NCBI RefSeq assembly: GCF_001613505.1
Contig: NZ_BDCM01000008.1
Span: 124,001 to 188,000 of the forward strand
DNA length: 64,000 bases
From: Nocardia mikamii NBRC 108933
Lineage (GTDB): Bacteria > Actinomycetota > Actinomycetes > Mycobacteriales > Mycobacteriaceae
Direction of reading: 5' to 3'
Shown here: in pieces, positions 16,171 to 25,055 of the stretch
How positions within the stretch are numbered: the stretch's first letter is position 1
Layout: the number at the start of each line of letters is the position of its first letter
Notes under the pieces: model-generated
What the model was told of the DNA's origin: nothing
The model's input: only the letters and a program-made list of their open reading frames with translations
The model's database searches: none
Translations under genes and position numbers: made by a program

Positions 16171-17558
16171 CGGACCTCCGTGGCGATGGTGGTGAGGCAA
16201 CCGAGGAACCGGTCGATCTCCTCGGCCGTGGTGTAGACATGGGTACTCACTCGCACCGAATCGGCTTCGGCCGCAACCAGTTCGGCGTGCTCGTCGGCGG
16301 TGTCGGAGGGGATGCAGTGCGCGCCGGTGCGAACGAGGAAACCCAGTTCCGAGAGCACGAAGCCGAGGTCGGTGGCGGTGACGCCGTCGAGGGTGAACGA
16401 CACGATGCCGTATCCGGTGTCGCACGGGGCGTGTGCGGGGCCGGGCAGCAGGCGCAGTCCGGGTAGTGCGCGCATGCCGTCGACGAGCCGGCGGGTCAGC
16501 ATCCGGTTGTGCTGTTCGACGGTGTCGATGCCGATCGCGTCGAGTACTCGCAGGGCCGCGCCGAGCGCCAGGATGCCCGGGATGTTGTGGGTTCCGCCTT
16601 CCAGGCGATGCGGCATCGGCTCCGGCAGCAACGCCGAATCCCGCACGCTCACACCGGAATTGCCACCCGGCAGGAACGGGCCCAGCTGGTCGTGGAGGCG
16701 GCGGTGGCAGAACAGCACCCCTGTGCCGGGTGCGGCGAACATCTTGTGCGCCGACAGCACCGCGAAATCCGCGCCCAGCTCGCGCACGTCGACCGGGATG
16801 TGCCCGCCGCTCTGGCTGCAATCGAAACACACCGCCACCCGGGGGTCGAGGCGGCCGCGCAACTCCTCGAGGGTGTTGCGGGCACCGTAGACGTGGTGGA
16901 GGTGGCTGACGGTCAGCAGCCGGGTGCGCGGGCCGAGTTTGGCGGTGATGTCGTCGATATCGGCCTCGCCCAGAGCGGTGGTCCGGTAGGGGACCAGCCG
17001 CACCCGGCGGCCGAAATGAGCCAGCGTGGCCCGCAACTGCAGCCACGGATACACGTTGGAGGCGTGATCGCGTGGGCTGTAGAGGATTTCGTCGCCGTCG
17101 GCGAGGGTGGTCAGACCCCAGGCGAGGGCGACCGCGTTGAGTCCGGCCGTCGCGCCCGCGGTGAACACCACCTCGTCGGGTTCGGCGTGCAGGAAGCGGG
17201 CGGTATCGGCGCGGACCTGTTCGATCGCGCGGGTCAGCGTCGTCGCCCACGGATAGGTGCCGCGTCCGGAGTTGGCGGTGCGGTGGCGGTGATAGCCCTC
17301 GATCGCCTCGATCACCGGCAGCGGTTTCTGAGTGGTTGCGGCGCTGTCCAGATAGACGGGGCCGTCGTCGGTGAGCGCGGGGAAGAGGTCGCGAACCGCT
17401 CCCAGCTCGCGCACCGCAGCGGTCTCGGTGTGCGCCGGGCCGGAAGGTTCGCACGCCCGCGACGCGGGGATCCGGGCGGTGATGTGCGCGGGAGTGTGCG
17501 CGGAGGCCGGGGCGCTCGCCGGGTGGGCGTGCGCGGGCCGAGGGGTCGGCGACCGCAA
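16167..17558 (-). CDS. SufS-like cysteine desulfurase (class V aminotransferase)
   Basis: The product is 463 residues from the preferred TTG 17558, which has GAAGGGAG 7 nt upstream; ATG 17648 and a GTG further in are alternatives. The fold-type I order is clear: YLDSAATTQKPLPVIEA, a substrate loop with NSGRGTYP, SHLHHVYGA, FDCSQSGGHIPVDV, SAHKMFAAPGTGVLF (PLP lysine ~K272) and VRTGAHCIPSD (catalytic cysteine ~C414, as in SufS). It would release sulfur from cysteine as a persulfide, or act on a related amino acid. It is the first gene of the overlapping operon. No suf or isc partner is nearby, so a dedicated role is likely. Confidence 0.88.
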   Translation of the reverse strand: MRSPTPRPAHAHPASAPASAHTPAHITARIPASRACEPSGPAHTETAAVRELGAVRDLFPALTDDGPVYLDSAATTQKPLPVIEAIEGYHRHRTANSGRGTYPWATTLTRAIEQVRADTARFLHAEPDEVVFTAGATAGLNAVALAWGLTTLADGDEILYSPRDHASNVYPWLQLRATLAHFGRRVRLVPYRTTALGEADIDDITAKLGPRTRLLTVSHLHHVYGARNTLEELRGRLDPRVAVCFDCSQSGGHIPVDVRELGADFAVLSAHKMFAAPGTGVLFCHRRLHDQLGPFLPGGNSGVSVRDSALLPEPMPHRLEGGTHNIPGILALGAALRVLDAIGIDTVEQHNRMLTRRLVDGMRALPGLRLLPGPAHAPCDTGYGIVSFTLDGVTATDLGFVLSELGFLVRTGAHCIPSDTADEHAELVAAEADSVRVSTHVYTTAEEIDRFLGCLTTIATEVR

Positions 17559-17705
17559 CGTGACGCTCCCTTCGGCTCGTACGCTGGCGACCGTATCCAC
17601 GATACCTATCCCCGCGGTGACCTTCGAACCCGGTCGCGGACAACGCATTTCACCGGTCGATCGTCCAGGAGCGTGGAACGTGGTCGGAGCGGGCGAGTTT
17701 CGCGG

Positions 17706-18248
17706 TCAGTTTCCGGCCGGATCGGGGCCGCCGGGATTGCACATCGCCTGGACGGTGGCCTGGTAGCCGACGGCCGGGCGCCACGGCTCCAGATTCCAGC
17801 TCGGCTTGTTCGGTGCGACCATCCGCGCCCACACCCAATGGCAGTGGAACTGGTCGTACATGCCCGGCGAATCGGCGTCGGGGGAGTCGGCGAGCACCTC
17901 CGACCAGGCGCGGTCCAGTGCGGCGGGGAATTGGTCGGCGCGGCCGGCGGCGGTCGGGTAGACGTGCAGGCGCCGGCCGTCGGGGTCATCGGTCCATTCG
18001 GTGTGATCGATCAGCGGGCTGTCGGCGAAGGGATCGGCGGCGGGTTCGGTGGTCGGCGCGCCGCCGGTCGGGCCGGTCGGCGCCGCGGAGGTGAGCGTGG
18101 CGGGCGTGGTGGTTGCGGGCGTGGCGGATTCGGTGATCGCGGAGTCGTCGCTGCCGCATCCGGCGGCCGCGAGTACGGCCGAGACCACCGCGGCCGCCGT
18201 GACCCATCGCGGCCCGTGACCGGGTGCCCGTCGCGCCCGCGACCTCAT
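17706..18248 (-). CDS. Secreted lipoprotein with DUF2599 domain
   Basis: The product is 180 residues. It has an Arg-rich N-terminus, a hydrophobic signal (VTAAAVVSAVLAAAG) and a lipobox-like LAAAGC giving an acylated Cys near residue 31. A Thr/Pro/Ala-rich linker follows. The C-terminal ~100 residues end in EPWRPAVGYQATVQAMCNPG, a DUF2599 hallmark known from mycobacteria and relatives. It is probably anchored in the outer face of the cytoplasmic membrane. It lies upstream of and on the same strand as the desulfurase operon (gap ~58-147 nt), so co-transcription is possible. Function unknown. Confidence 0.82.
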   Translation of the reverse strand: MRSRARRAPGHGPRWVTAAAVVSAVLAAAGCGSDDSAITESATPATTTPATLTSAAPTGPTGGAPTTEPAADPFADSPLIDHTEWTDDPDGRRLHVYPTAAGRADQFPAALDRAWSEVLADSPDADSPGMYDQFHCHWVWARMVAPNKPSWNLEPWRPAVGYQATVQAMCNPGGPDPAGN

Positions 18249-18380
18249 TCGCGTCCCTTTCGACGTCGCGATCCACCGTCGCCGCTCACGCTACCCGCCG
18301 CGCCCGGCCGTACCGGAATCGGCGGGGCGGGTGCGCCCGTGTTGCCCGGATACCGCCGGGAGTCGACGTAGAGTGGGAGG

Positions 18381-19469
18381 GTGGCCGCTCAGTTGACCAA
18401 GGGACAGGTGGACCGTCTGACCCACGACGAGGTCGTCGTATCCGTCCGGCACAGCGAACCCGTCGATGTTTCGGCGCTGCTGCTGAATTCGGCCGGCAGG
18501 GTCCGTGACGAAACCGATCTGATCTTCTACAACCAGCCCGCCGCGCACGGGGTGCGCCTGGCCTCCGGGCGGCCGGAGCTGTCGATCGGATTGCGTTCGC
18601 TCCCACCGGAAATCGAGCATGTGCGGATCGTGGCCTCGCTCGAGGAGCAACAGGATCGTTTCGGTGACTACGCGCCGCCGCAGCTGGTCGTGGCCGATCC
18701 GAGCGGAAATGCGGTGTACGAGTACACCGTCGAGGGCCTCGGCGAGGAACCGGCGGTGATCGTCGCCGATCTGGACCGGGTCGGCAGCACCTGGCAGGTG
18801 CGCCCGCTCGGGCACGGATTCCCGGCCGGATTCGCGGCGCTGGTGACCGCGCACGGTGTCTCGGTGGGCGGCGGGGCCGACGAGTTGCCCTATCGCGGCC
18901 CGGCGGTGCTGGCGCCCGGCCAGGAGGTCGCGCTCAACCAGATTCGCAAGGGTGAGCTGTCGATGGTGAAGATGGGTGTCGGGTGGGATCCGATGAAGGT
19001 GCACGGCCCGCGCGGGCTGCGCGCCCTCGAGATCGACCTGGACGCCTCGGCGCTGCTGTTCGTCGGCCAGACGCTCGTGGATGTGGCGTTCTATCAGCAG
19101 CTTTCCTCCCGCGACGGCGCGGTGCGCCACTCCGGGGACAACCTGACCGGTGACGGCAAGGGTGACGACGAGGTCATCACCGTGGACCTGGCCCGGCTAC
19201 CGGCGCAGGTGACGTCGGTGGTCTTCGTGGTCACCTCGTATGCCGGGCATACCTTCGAACGGATCCGAAACGGCTACTGGCGCATGATCGACGGTTCCTC
19301 GACCGCCGAGCTGGCGCGGGGCAATCTGCGCGGCGGCGGCCCGCACACCGGCATGGTGGTGGCGAAGGTGTATCGCGACGGCGGCCTGTGGCGGGTGGCC
19401 TCGATCGGTGCCCCGATCCAGGCCGGGCATCCGGTGGAGGCCGTCCCGCTGGTGATACCGACGCTGTGA
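18381..19469 (+). CDS. TerD family protein with two TerD domains
   Basis: The product is 362 residues. The second half (~180-362) is a canonical TerD domain with MGVGWDP, EIDLDASALLF and the calcium-binding DNLTGDGKGDDE, then VVFVVTSY and FERIRNGYWRMID. The first half (~5-165) has the same order of strands (VDVSALLLNSAGRV, FYNQPAA, IVASLEEQQ) but lacks the DNLTGxGxGDDE ligand run. TerD proteins are linked to tellurite and stress responses. The GTG 18381 follows immediately after GGGAGG, so the spacing is tight. Confidence 0.88.
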   Translation: MAAQLTKGQVDRLTHDEVVVSVRHSEPVDVSALLLNSAGRVRDETDLIFYNQPAAHGVRLASGRPELSIGLRSLPPEIEHVRIVASLEEQQDRFGDYAPPQLVVADPSGNAVYEYTVEGLGEEPAVIVADLDRVGSTWQVRPLGHGFPAGFAALVTAHGVSVGGGADELPYRGPAVLAPGQEVALNQIRKGELSMVKMGVGWDPMKVHGPRGLRALEIDLDASALLFVGQTLVDVAFYQQLSSRDGAVRHSGDNLTGDGKGDDEVITVDLARLPAQVTSVVFVVTSYAGHTFERIRNGYWRMIDGSSTAELARGNLRGGGPHTGMVVAKVYRDGGLWRVASIGAPIQAGHPVEAVPLVIPTL

Positions 19470-19668
19470 GCCGAGGCCGCGAGCCAGTGGTTTGCCAGGG
19501 CTGGTGTGCGCGGCCCCGCATCCCTACTATGACCTCTCGCGGGACCGGCCCAGGAAAGCGGGGGCTTGTCCGGCACAATCGGTACCTGGATGGTGGCGGT
19601 GTACCCATCGGCCGTGCCCGCGGGCGTGGCCGACGTGGGTGTTGAGGAGAGTGGACCGTAGGGGCGAG

Positions 19669-20148
19669 ATGACAGCACCGGCAGTGAAATGTCTTGTCTG
19701 GGAACTGGACAACACCATGTGGGACGGTGTGGTCTGCGATTCGACCAGTGGTGCGCTGCGCCCGGACGCGGTGCGGGCGCTGCACACCCTGACCGGCCGG
19801 GGTGTGATGCACGCCGTGGCCAGCCGGGGCGAATGGTCCTGGACGACCGACAAATTGGAACGTCACGGCCTGCACGGGCTGTTCGCCGCCGTCGAGGTCG
19901 GGTGGGGCCGCAAATCGGCGGCGATCACGCGGATCGCGGCCCAGTTGCGGATCGAGCTCGACGCGATCGGCTATATCGATGCCGAGGCGATGGAACGCAG
20001 CGAGGTCGCCCACGCGCTGCCGCAGGTGCGCTGCTATGCCGGGCGGCACGTCGACGTGCTCGCCGCGCTGCAGGAATTCCGGGCTCCGCTCACCTCCGCG
20101 CCGCCGCCGACCTCGCCGATGGGTTTCGCCCACATCTCCGCGAACTGA
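19669..20148 (+). CDS. HAD-like protein (FkbH/MDP1-like), probably inactive
   Basis: The product is 159 residues. Motif I reads LVWELDNTMWDGVV, closely like the DLDNTLW of FkbH-like HAD proteins, but the first Asp (the nucleophile) is Glu. The motif III/IV region reads YIDAEAMERSEVAHALPQV where active relatives have ID-D-N/D. The loss of both suggests a protein without phosphatase activity, perhaps a binding or scaffold role (inference). AGGGG lies just before ATG 19669. A strong terminator lies at its 3' end. Confidence 0.78.
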   Translation: MTAPAVKCLVWELDNTMWDGVVCDSTSGALRPDAVRALHTLTGRGVMHAVASRGEWSWTTDKLERHGLHGLFAAVEVGWGRKSAAITRIAAQLRIELDAIGYIDAEAMERSEVAHALPQVRCYAGRHVDVLAALQEFRAPLTSAPPPTSPMGFAHISAN

Positions 20149-20188
20149 TCCGGCCGCCGCGGCGAGGTATCGCCACGGCGGCCGGATC
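20147..20188. terminator. Long hairpin between convergent genes
   Basis: GATCCGGCCGCCG (20147-20159) pairs perfectly with CGGCGGCCGGATC (20176-20188). Inside, after one C/A mismatch, GGCGA (20161-20165) pairs with TCGCC (20170-20174) around a GGTA loop. The near-continuous 19-bp stem lies between the HAD-like gene stop and the convergent oxidase stop, so it most likely terminates transcription in both directions. Confidence 0.75.
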
Positions 20189-20205
20189 GAGGGCGCGCGG
20201 ATGAA

Positions 20206-21921
20206 TCAGGCGCTGTCGCGAGTGATTTCGACGATCGGCAACACCAAGGCCGCCGGCGCCGAGGCCGGAACCACCGGCTGGCGCGGCGCGACCGGGGAAA
20301 TGCGCTGGTAAGGGCTGTCCTGCGGGGGGCGGGTGTCGTTTTCGCCCTTGTTCGGCCACAGTGCGGCCGCGCGTTCGGCCTGCGCGGTGATGGTCAGCGA
20401 CGGGTTCACACCCAGGTTCGCCGACACCGCCGCGCCGTCGACGACACTGAGCGTCGGATAGCCGTAGACGCGATGGTAGGGGTCGATGACACCGTGTTCG
20501 GGGTCGGCGCCGATCACCGCACCGCCCAGGAAGTGGGCGGTCAGGGGGATGTTGAACACCTCGCCCCAGGTGCCGCCCGCGGTGCCGCCGATCTTCTCCG
20601 CCACGCGGCGGGTCACATCGTTACCGGCGGGGATCCAGGTCGGATTCGGTTCGCCGTGGCCCTGTTTGGAGGTCAGCTTGCGGCCGAACACGCCCCGCTT
20701 GGTGTAGGTGGTGATGGAGTTGTCCAGATGCTGCATCACCAGCGAGATGACCGTGCGTTCGCTCCAGTTGCGCACGCTGAGCATGCGCAGCAGGGTCAGC
20801 GGATGGCGCAGCACTTCCAGCAGGAAACGCAGCCAGCGCGGGATCCGGCCGCCGCCGTCGACCATCAGCGTCTGCAGCAGCCCCATCGAATTGGATCCCT
20901 TGCCGTAGCGGACCGGTTCGATGTGGGTGTCGGGGGTGGGGTGGATGGAGGAGGTGATCGCGACACCGCGGGTGAAGTCGCGGTCGGGATCCACGGTCGG
21001 GGTCGCCGCGCCGAGAATGGATTCGGAGTTGGTGCGGGTCAGCTCGCCCAGCCGCGGCGACAGTTGCGGCAGAATTCCCTTGTCGCGCATGTCGAACAGC
21101 AGCTTCTGGGTGCCGCGAGTGCCGGCGGCGAGGACGACGTGCCCGGCGGTGTAGGAAGCCGGTGAGCGTCGGATCTTCGCCCCGGTGCGGCGGGTGTCGA
21201 CCTGCCAGCTGCCCTCGGGCAGCGGCCGCACCGCGGTGACGGTGGTCAGTGGCAGCACCTGCGCTCCGGCCTGCTCGGCCAGATACAGGTAGTTCTTCAC
21301 CAGGGTGTTCTTGGCGCCGTGGCGGCAGCCGGTCATGCATTCGCCGCATTCCAGGCAGCCGGTGCGCTGCGGGCCGACACCGCCGAAATACGGGTCGGCC
21401 ACGGTCTTGCCGGGCTCGCCGAAGAACACACCGACCGGGGTCTGCACGAAGGTGTCACCGACGCCCATGTCGTCGGCGACCTGTTTGAACACCTCGTCGG
21501 CGGGGGTGATGTGCGGGTTGCGCACCACGCCCAGCATTTTGGTGGCCTGCTCGTAGTAGGGGGTCAGCTCGGCGCGCCAATCGGTGATGTCGCGCCACTG
21601 GCTGTCCTGGAAGAACGGCTCCGGCGGGACGTAGAGGGTGTTGGCGTAGTTGAGCGAGCCGCCGCCGACGCCCGCGCCGCCGAGGATCAGCACATCGCGC
21701 AGCAGGTGGATGCGCTGGATGCCGTAGCAGCCCAGCGCGGGCGCCCACAGGAATTTGCGCAGGTCCCAACTGGTTTCGGGGAGTTCGTCGTCGGCGAAGC
21801 GGCGACCTGCTTCGACAATGCCGACCCGGTAGCCCTTTTCGACCAGGCGCAGCGCGGTGACGCTGCCGCCGAATCCGGAGCCGACGATCAGGACGTCGAA
21901 ATCGGTGTCGTGTGCGGTCAT
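20206..21921 (-). CDS. choD: GMC oxidoreductase, ChoD-type (putative cholesterol oxidase)
   Basis: The product is 571 residues. It has an N-terminal FAD-binding GSGFGGSVTALRLVEKG, then LGGAGVGGGSLNYANTLYVP, GCLECGECMTGCRHGAKNTL and a C-terminal HFLGGAVIG...VVDGAAVSANLGVNPSLTI block. This matches mycobacterial ChoD-like proteins, membrane-associated flavoenzymes named as cholesterol oxidases although true sterol activity is debated. The ATG at 21921 has AGGAG upstream and leads straight into the Rossmann fold. It is divergent from a TetR gene; a 302-nt region with inverted repeats separates them. Confidence 0.85.
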   Translation of the reverse strand: MTAHDTDFDVLIVGSGFGGSVTALRLVEKGYRVGIVEAGRRFADDELPETSWDLRKFLWAPALGCYGIQRIHLLRDVLILGGAGVGGGSLNYANTLYVPPEPFFQDSQWRDITDWRAELTPYYEQATKMLGVVRNPHITPADEVFKQVADDMGVGDTFVQTPVGVFFGEPGKTVADPYFGGVGPQRTGCLECGECMTGCRHGAKNTLVKNYLYLAEQAGAQVLPLTTVTAVRPLPEGSWQVDTRRTGAKIRRSPASYTAGHVVLAAGTRGTQKLLFDMRDKGILPQLSPRLGELTRTNSESILGAATPTVDPDRDFTRGVAITSSIHPTPDTHIEPVRYGKGSNSMGLLQTLMVDGGGRIPRWLRFLLEVLRHPLTLLRMLSVRNWSERTVISLVMQHLDNSITTYTKRGVFGRKLTSKQGHGEPNPTWIPAGNDVTRRVAEKIGGTAGGTWGEVFNIPLTAHFLGGAVIGADPEHGVIDPYHRVYGYPTLSVVDGAAVSANLGVNPSLTITAQAERAAALWPNKGENDTRPPQDSPYQRISPVAPRQPVVPASAPAALVLPIVEITRDSA

Positions 21922-22223
21922 GGCCGCTCCTGCGAGGTGCGGGCCACCCGCAACCGGTCGGCCCCGGGAACGGGCTGCGCATGGTGTCTCATCGGGCCTC
22001 CGTGAGTGTGTGTCGCCGGTGACGAATATCAACGCTACTACCGAGTCATTTAGATGTGTCTTTCGGTACCTCTAAATGCCTTCATGCCTGGTCGGCGCGC
22101 CGCTCGTGCTCATTACCGGCGGGTAACAGTAATCTGCCTCACGGTCCGTGACAAGGGTGACCGGAATCGCCAGATCGCCGATCACTCTGGTAAGCACCGC
22201 TCTCTATATGGCAGGCTGGGAGT
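21922..22223. promoter_or_regulatory. Divergent promoter region of choD-like and tetR genes
   Basis: No gene is seen in these 302 nt. Two inverted repeats stand out: CATTTAGA (22047-22054) with TCTAAATG (22071-22078), 16-nt spacer, in an AT-rich patch; and TTACC-GGCG-GGTAA (22113-22126). Either could be an operator for the adjacent TetR. A TATATG at about 22206 could be part of the tetR -10 region. Confidence 0.4.
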
Positions 22224-22931
22224 ATGAGCACACCCCGATCCCGCGCCCGGGCCCGCACGATGGACGAGATCGTGCGCATCGGCCGTGAACATCTCGCGGT
22301 GCACGGCGCCGCGGCGCTATCGCTGCGCGCTGTCGCCCGCGATCTCGGCGTGGTCTCCTCGGCGGTGTACCGCTACGTGCGCAGCCGCGACGAACTGCTG
22401 ACCATGCTCGTCGTCGACGGCTACACCGAACTGGCCGACGCCGTGGACGCCGCCTTGGCCGCCGCTCCCGCCGGCGGCGCCACCAGGCTGCGGGTACTGG
22501 CCCACGCCGTGCGCGACTGGGCGCTGGCCGAACCGGCCCGCTACGGCCTGCTGTTCGGTACCCCCGTCCCCGGCTACGACGCACCCGCCCAGGAGACCAC
22601 CGCCCCCGGCACCCGGGTGATCGGATCCCTGCTGACCATCATCGAAACCGCCTGCCGCACGGGCGAACTCGCGGCCCCGGATCCCGTCCCGGCGGCCCCG
22701 GCCGAACTGGCCGCCGACATCGAACGCATCCGCGCCGAATTCGGGCTGGAAATGCCGGACTGGGCGATGGCGCGCACCCTGACGGTGTGGACGGGCCTGT
22801 TCGGAGCGGTCAGCTTCGACGTCTTCGACATGTACGGCGCGCAGACCTTCACCGACCGCGCCCAGGTCTTCGACATCCACCTCGACAACCTGTGCGCGAT
22901 TCTCGGATTCCCCGCTGCCGCAGCGGACTAG
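22224..22931 (+). CDS. TetR family regulator
   Basis: The product is 235 residues. The HTH at ~10-60 includes RTMDEIVRIGREHLAVHG, SLRAVARDLGVVSSAVYRYV and RSRDELLTMLVVDGY. The C-terminal part (~85-230) is a TetR ligand domain with WALAEPARYGLLFGTPVPGY, typical of one large actinobacterial subfamily (TetR_C_13-like). It is divergent from the ChoD-like oxidase and probably controls it or itself. The ligand is unknown. Confidence 0.85.
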   Translation: MSTPRSRARARTMDEIVRIGREHLAVHGAAALSLRAVARDLGVVSSAVYRYVRSRDELLTMLVVDGYTELADAVDAALAAAPAGGATRLRVLAHAVRDWALAEPARYGLLFGTPVPGYDAPAQETTAPGTRVIGSLLTIIETACRTGELAAPDPVPAAPAELAADIERIRAEFGLEMPDWAMARTLTVWTGLFGAVSFDVFDMYGAQTFTDRAQVFDIHLDNLCAILGFPAAAAD

Positions 22932-23039
22932 CCTGCGCGGCGGGTAGGCATTCGTGGCCGTCATCGTGCAGGATGTCACAACCCGATAAAGCTCATTCTC
23001 AGCTTTCCCATACCCGGGAATGAAAGACTGAACGGCGAA

Positions 23040-25022
23040 ATGAACGACGAAACCGAACCGATCCCGGTGGTGGATCCCCGCGGCGGCAGCGGCCGATCGC
23101 GGCACGCGCGGCCCGACGACGAGGCGCCGGCGGATCGGTCCGGTCGACATGGCCCGCGCACGGTCCGGGCGGGCACCCCGCCCTGGAGTCGCGGCATCGC
23201 CACACCCGCCGACCAGCGCGACAGCGAGCGCACCCGGCGAGCCACCCCACCCCCCGCGCAACGTCCGGCACGACGTGAACAGCCCGACGCCGCCCCTGCC
23301 GAACCGAGCGCCCGGCGTCGTCCCGCCCCCGCACAGCCACCCGCGGCCGAACGCGGCGACACCGAGCCGCGCCGCCGCGTCACCCGCACCGCGGCGGCCG
23401 TCGCGACCGCGGAGACCATGGACGCCGAAGGCGCAGCGCCACCGCCGAACCGGAGGGCCCGCCGCGCCCGCACCGCACCGCCGCCGCGCCCGAATCGGGG
23501 CGGGCGGGCCGTGCGGGTCGGTGGTCGCCTGCTGGCCGCGGTGACGGCCGTGGTCGTGGTCAGCGGGACCGGCCTGGCCTACTACACCGAACGCAGCGTC
23601 GATCAGGGCTTCACCCGCTCCAACGCGATCAGCGAGGCCGATGCGGCCGCGCTCGACGGCGATCTGAACATCCTGTTGATCGGCCTGGACACCCGCAAGG
23701 ACCAGAACGGCAACGACCTGCCCAAGAACATCCTCGACCAGTTGCACGCCGGTGACGGCAGCGAAGGTGGCTACAACGCCAATTCGCTGATCCTGGTTCA
23801 CATTCCGAAGGATCTGAAGAAGGTCACCGCCTTCTCCATCCCGCGCGACGACTACGTCTCGGTCTCGGGCATCCCCGGCTACGACCACGCCAAGATCAAG
23901 GAAGCCTACGGGCTGAAAAAGGCCTCGGTGGAACAGAAGCTGGAGAACCAGGGCGTCAAGGACAAGGTCGAACTCGAACGCCAGGGCCGTGAGGCCGGGC
24001 GCGAATCGATCGTGCAGACGGTCAAACAGCTCACCGGGGTGCCGATCAACCGATTCGCCGAGATCTCGCTGGTCGGCTTCTACGATCTGGCCAACATCCT
24101 CGGCGGCGTCGACGTGTGTCTCAACCACGCCGTCGACGACGAGTACTACTCCGGTGCGGTGTTCCCCGCGGGCCGCCAGCATCTCGACGCCGCCAACGCG
24201 TTGTCGTTCGTGCGCCAGCGTCACGGCCTCGACAACGGCGACCTCGACCGCACCCACCGCCAGCAGGCATTCCTGACCTCGGTCGCCAAACAGCTCAAGG
24301 ATTCGGGAACGCTGACCAATATCGGCAAACTGCAGGACTTGATCACCGCGGCGCAGAACGACATCGTGCTGTCCCAAGGCTGGAACCTGCTCGACTTCGC
24401 CCAGACCCTCGGCCGCGCCGGATCCATTCCGATCGAATTCCAGACCCTGCCGGTGAAGGCCTACGACACCGTCGACGGCCAGGACGTCAACATCGTCGAC
24501 CCGGCCGCGATCAAGAAGACCGTGCGCACCGCCTTCGGGGTGGCCGAGCCGCAATCCAGCGCCCCGACCACCACCCCCACCAGCACCATCGACGTCGTCA
24601 ACGCCGGCGGAGCCGGCGGAATGGCGGCCAAGGTGTCCACGGCGCTGGTGGACAAGGGCTTCCGCAAGGGCACCGTCGGCAACGCGACCTACAGCGACGG
24701 ATCCAGTTCGGTCGTGTACTTCGGCTCCGGCGCCGACACCGACGCCACCCAGGCCGCCGACATGCTGGGCGGACTGCCCACGGCCGCATCGAAATCCCTC
24801 GATCCGGGGACGGTGAAGATCGTCATCGGCAGCGATTTCAGCATGCCCGACAGCCTCTCCTCCTCCGCGTCGACGGTGACCACCACCGATCCCACGACCG
24901 GGCTCACCACGACCACCAGCGGCGGCAGCTCGGCATCGACCACGGCCACCACCGACGACCGCCCCGACTCCGGAAAACCGGTCACCACCAGCATCGGATC
25001 CGACATACCCTGCGTGAACTGA
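23040..25022 (+). CDS. LytR-CpsA-Psr (LCP) family protein with LytR_C domain
   Basis: The product is 660 residues. Residues 1-155 are disordered, rich in Arg, Pro and Ala. A single membrane helix follows (~160-180, LLAAVTAVVVVSGTGLAYY). The LCP domain (~210-420) has ILLIGLDTR, ANSLILVHIP, FSIPRDDYVSVSG, INRFAEISLVGFYDLANILGGVDVC in outline, and SFVRQRHGLDNGDLDRTHRQ. A LytR_C domain (~515-600) and a Thr/Ser-rich tail end it. LCP enzymes transfer lipid-linked glycopolymers to peptidoglycan; in mycolate bacteria this joins arabinogalactan to the wall. lexA follows 33 nt later. Confidence 0.92.
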   Translation: MNDETEPIPVVDPRGGSGRSRHARPDDEAPADRSGRHGPRTVRAGTPPWSRGIATPADQRDSERTRRATPPPAQRPARREQPDAAPAEPSARRRPAPAQPPAAERGDTEPRRRVTRTAAAVATAETMDAEGAAPPPNRRARRARTAPPPRPNRGGRAVRVGGRLLAAVTAVVVVSGTGLAYYTERSVDQGFTRSNAISEADAAALDGDLNILLIGLDTRKDQNGNDLPKNILDQLHAGDGSEGGYNANSLILVHIPKDLKKVTAFSIPRDDYVSVSGIPGYDHAKIKEAYGLKKASVEQKLENQGVKDKVELERQGREAGRESIVQTVKQLTGVPINRFAEISLVGFYDLANILGGVDVCLNHAVDDEYYSGAVFPAGRQHLDAANALSFVRQRHGLDNGDLDRTHRQQAFLTSVAKQLKDSGTLTNIGKLQDLITAAQNDIVLSQGWNLLDFAQTLGRAGSIPIEFQTLPVKAYDTVDGQDVNIVDPAAIKKTVRTAFGVAEPQSSAPTTTPTSTIDVVNAGGAGGMAAKVSTALVDKGFRKGTVGNATYSDGSSSVVYFGSGADTDATQAADMLGGLPTAASKSLDPGTVKIVIGSDFSMPDSLSSSASTVTTTDPTTGLTTTTSGGSSASTTATTDDRPDSGKPVTTSIGSDIPCVN

Positions 25023-25055
25023 GGCGCCGCCGCGGCGGCCGTCTACGATTCCCGG

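Noticed and set aside
16167..17558. SufS-like gene as housekeeping Fe-S cluster assembly
   Set aside because: sufB, sufC, sufD and sufU are not adjacent, and the gene overlaps the HMA-protein gene, pointing to a dedicated role.
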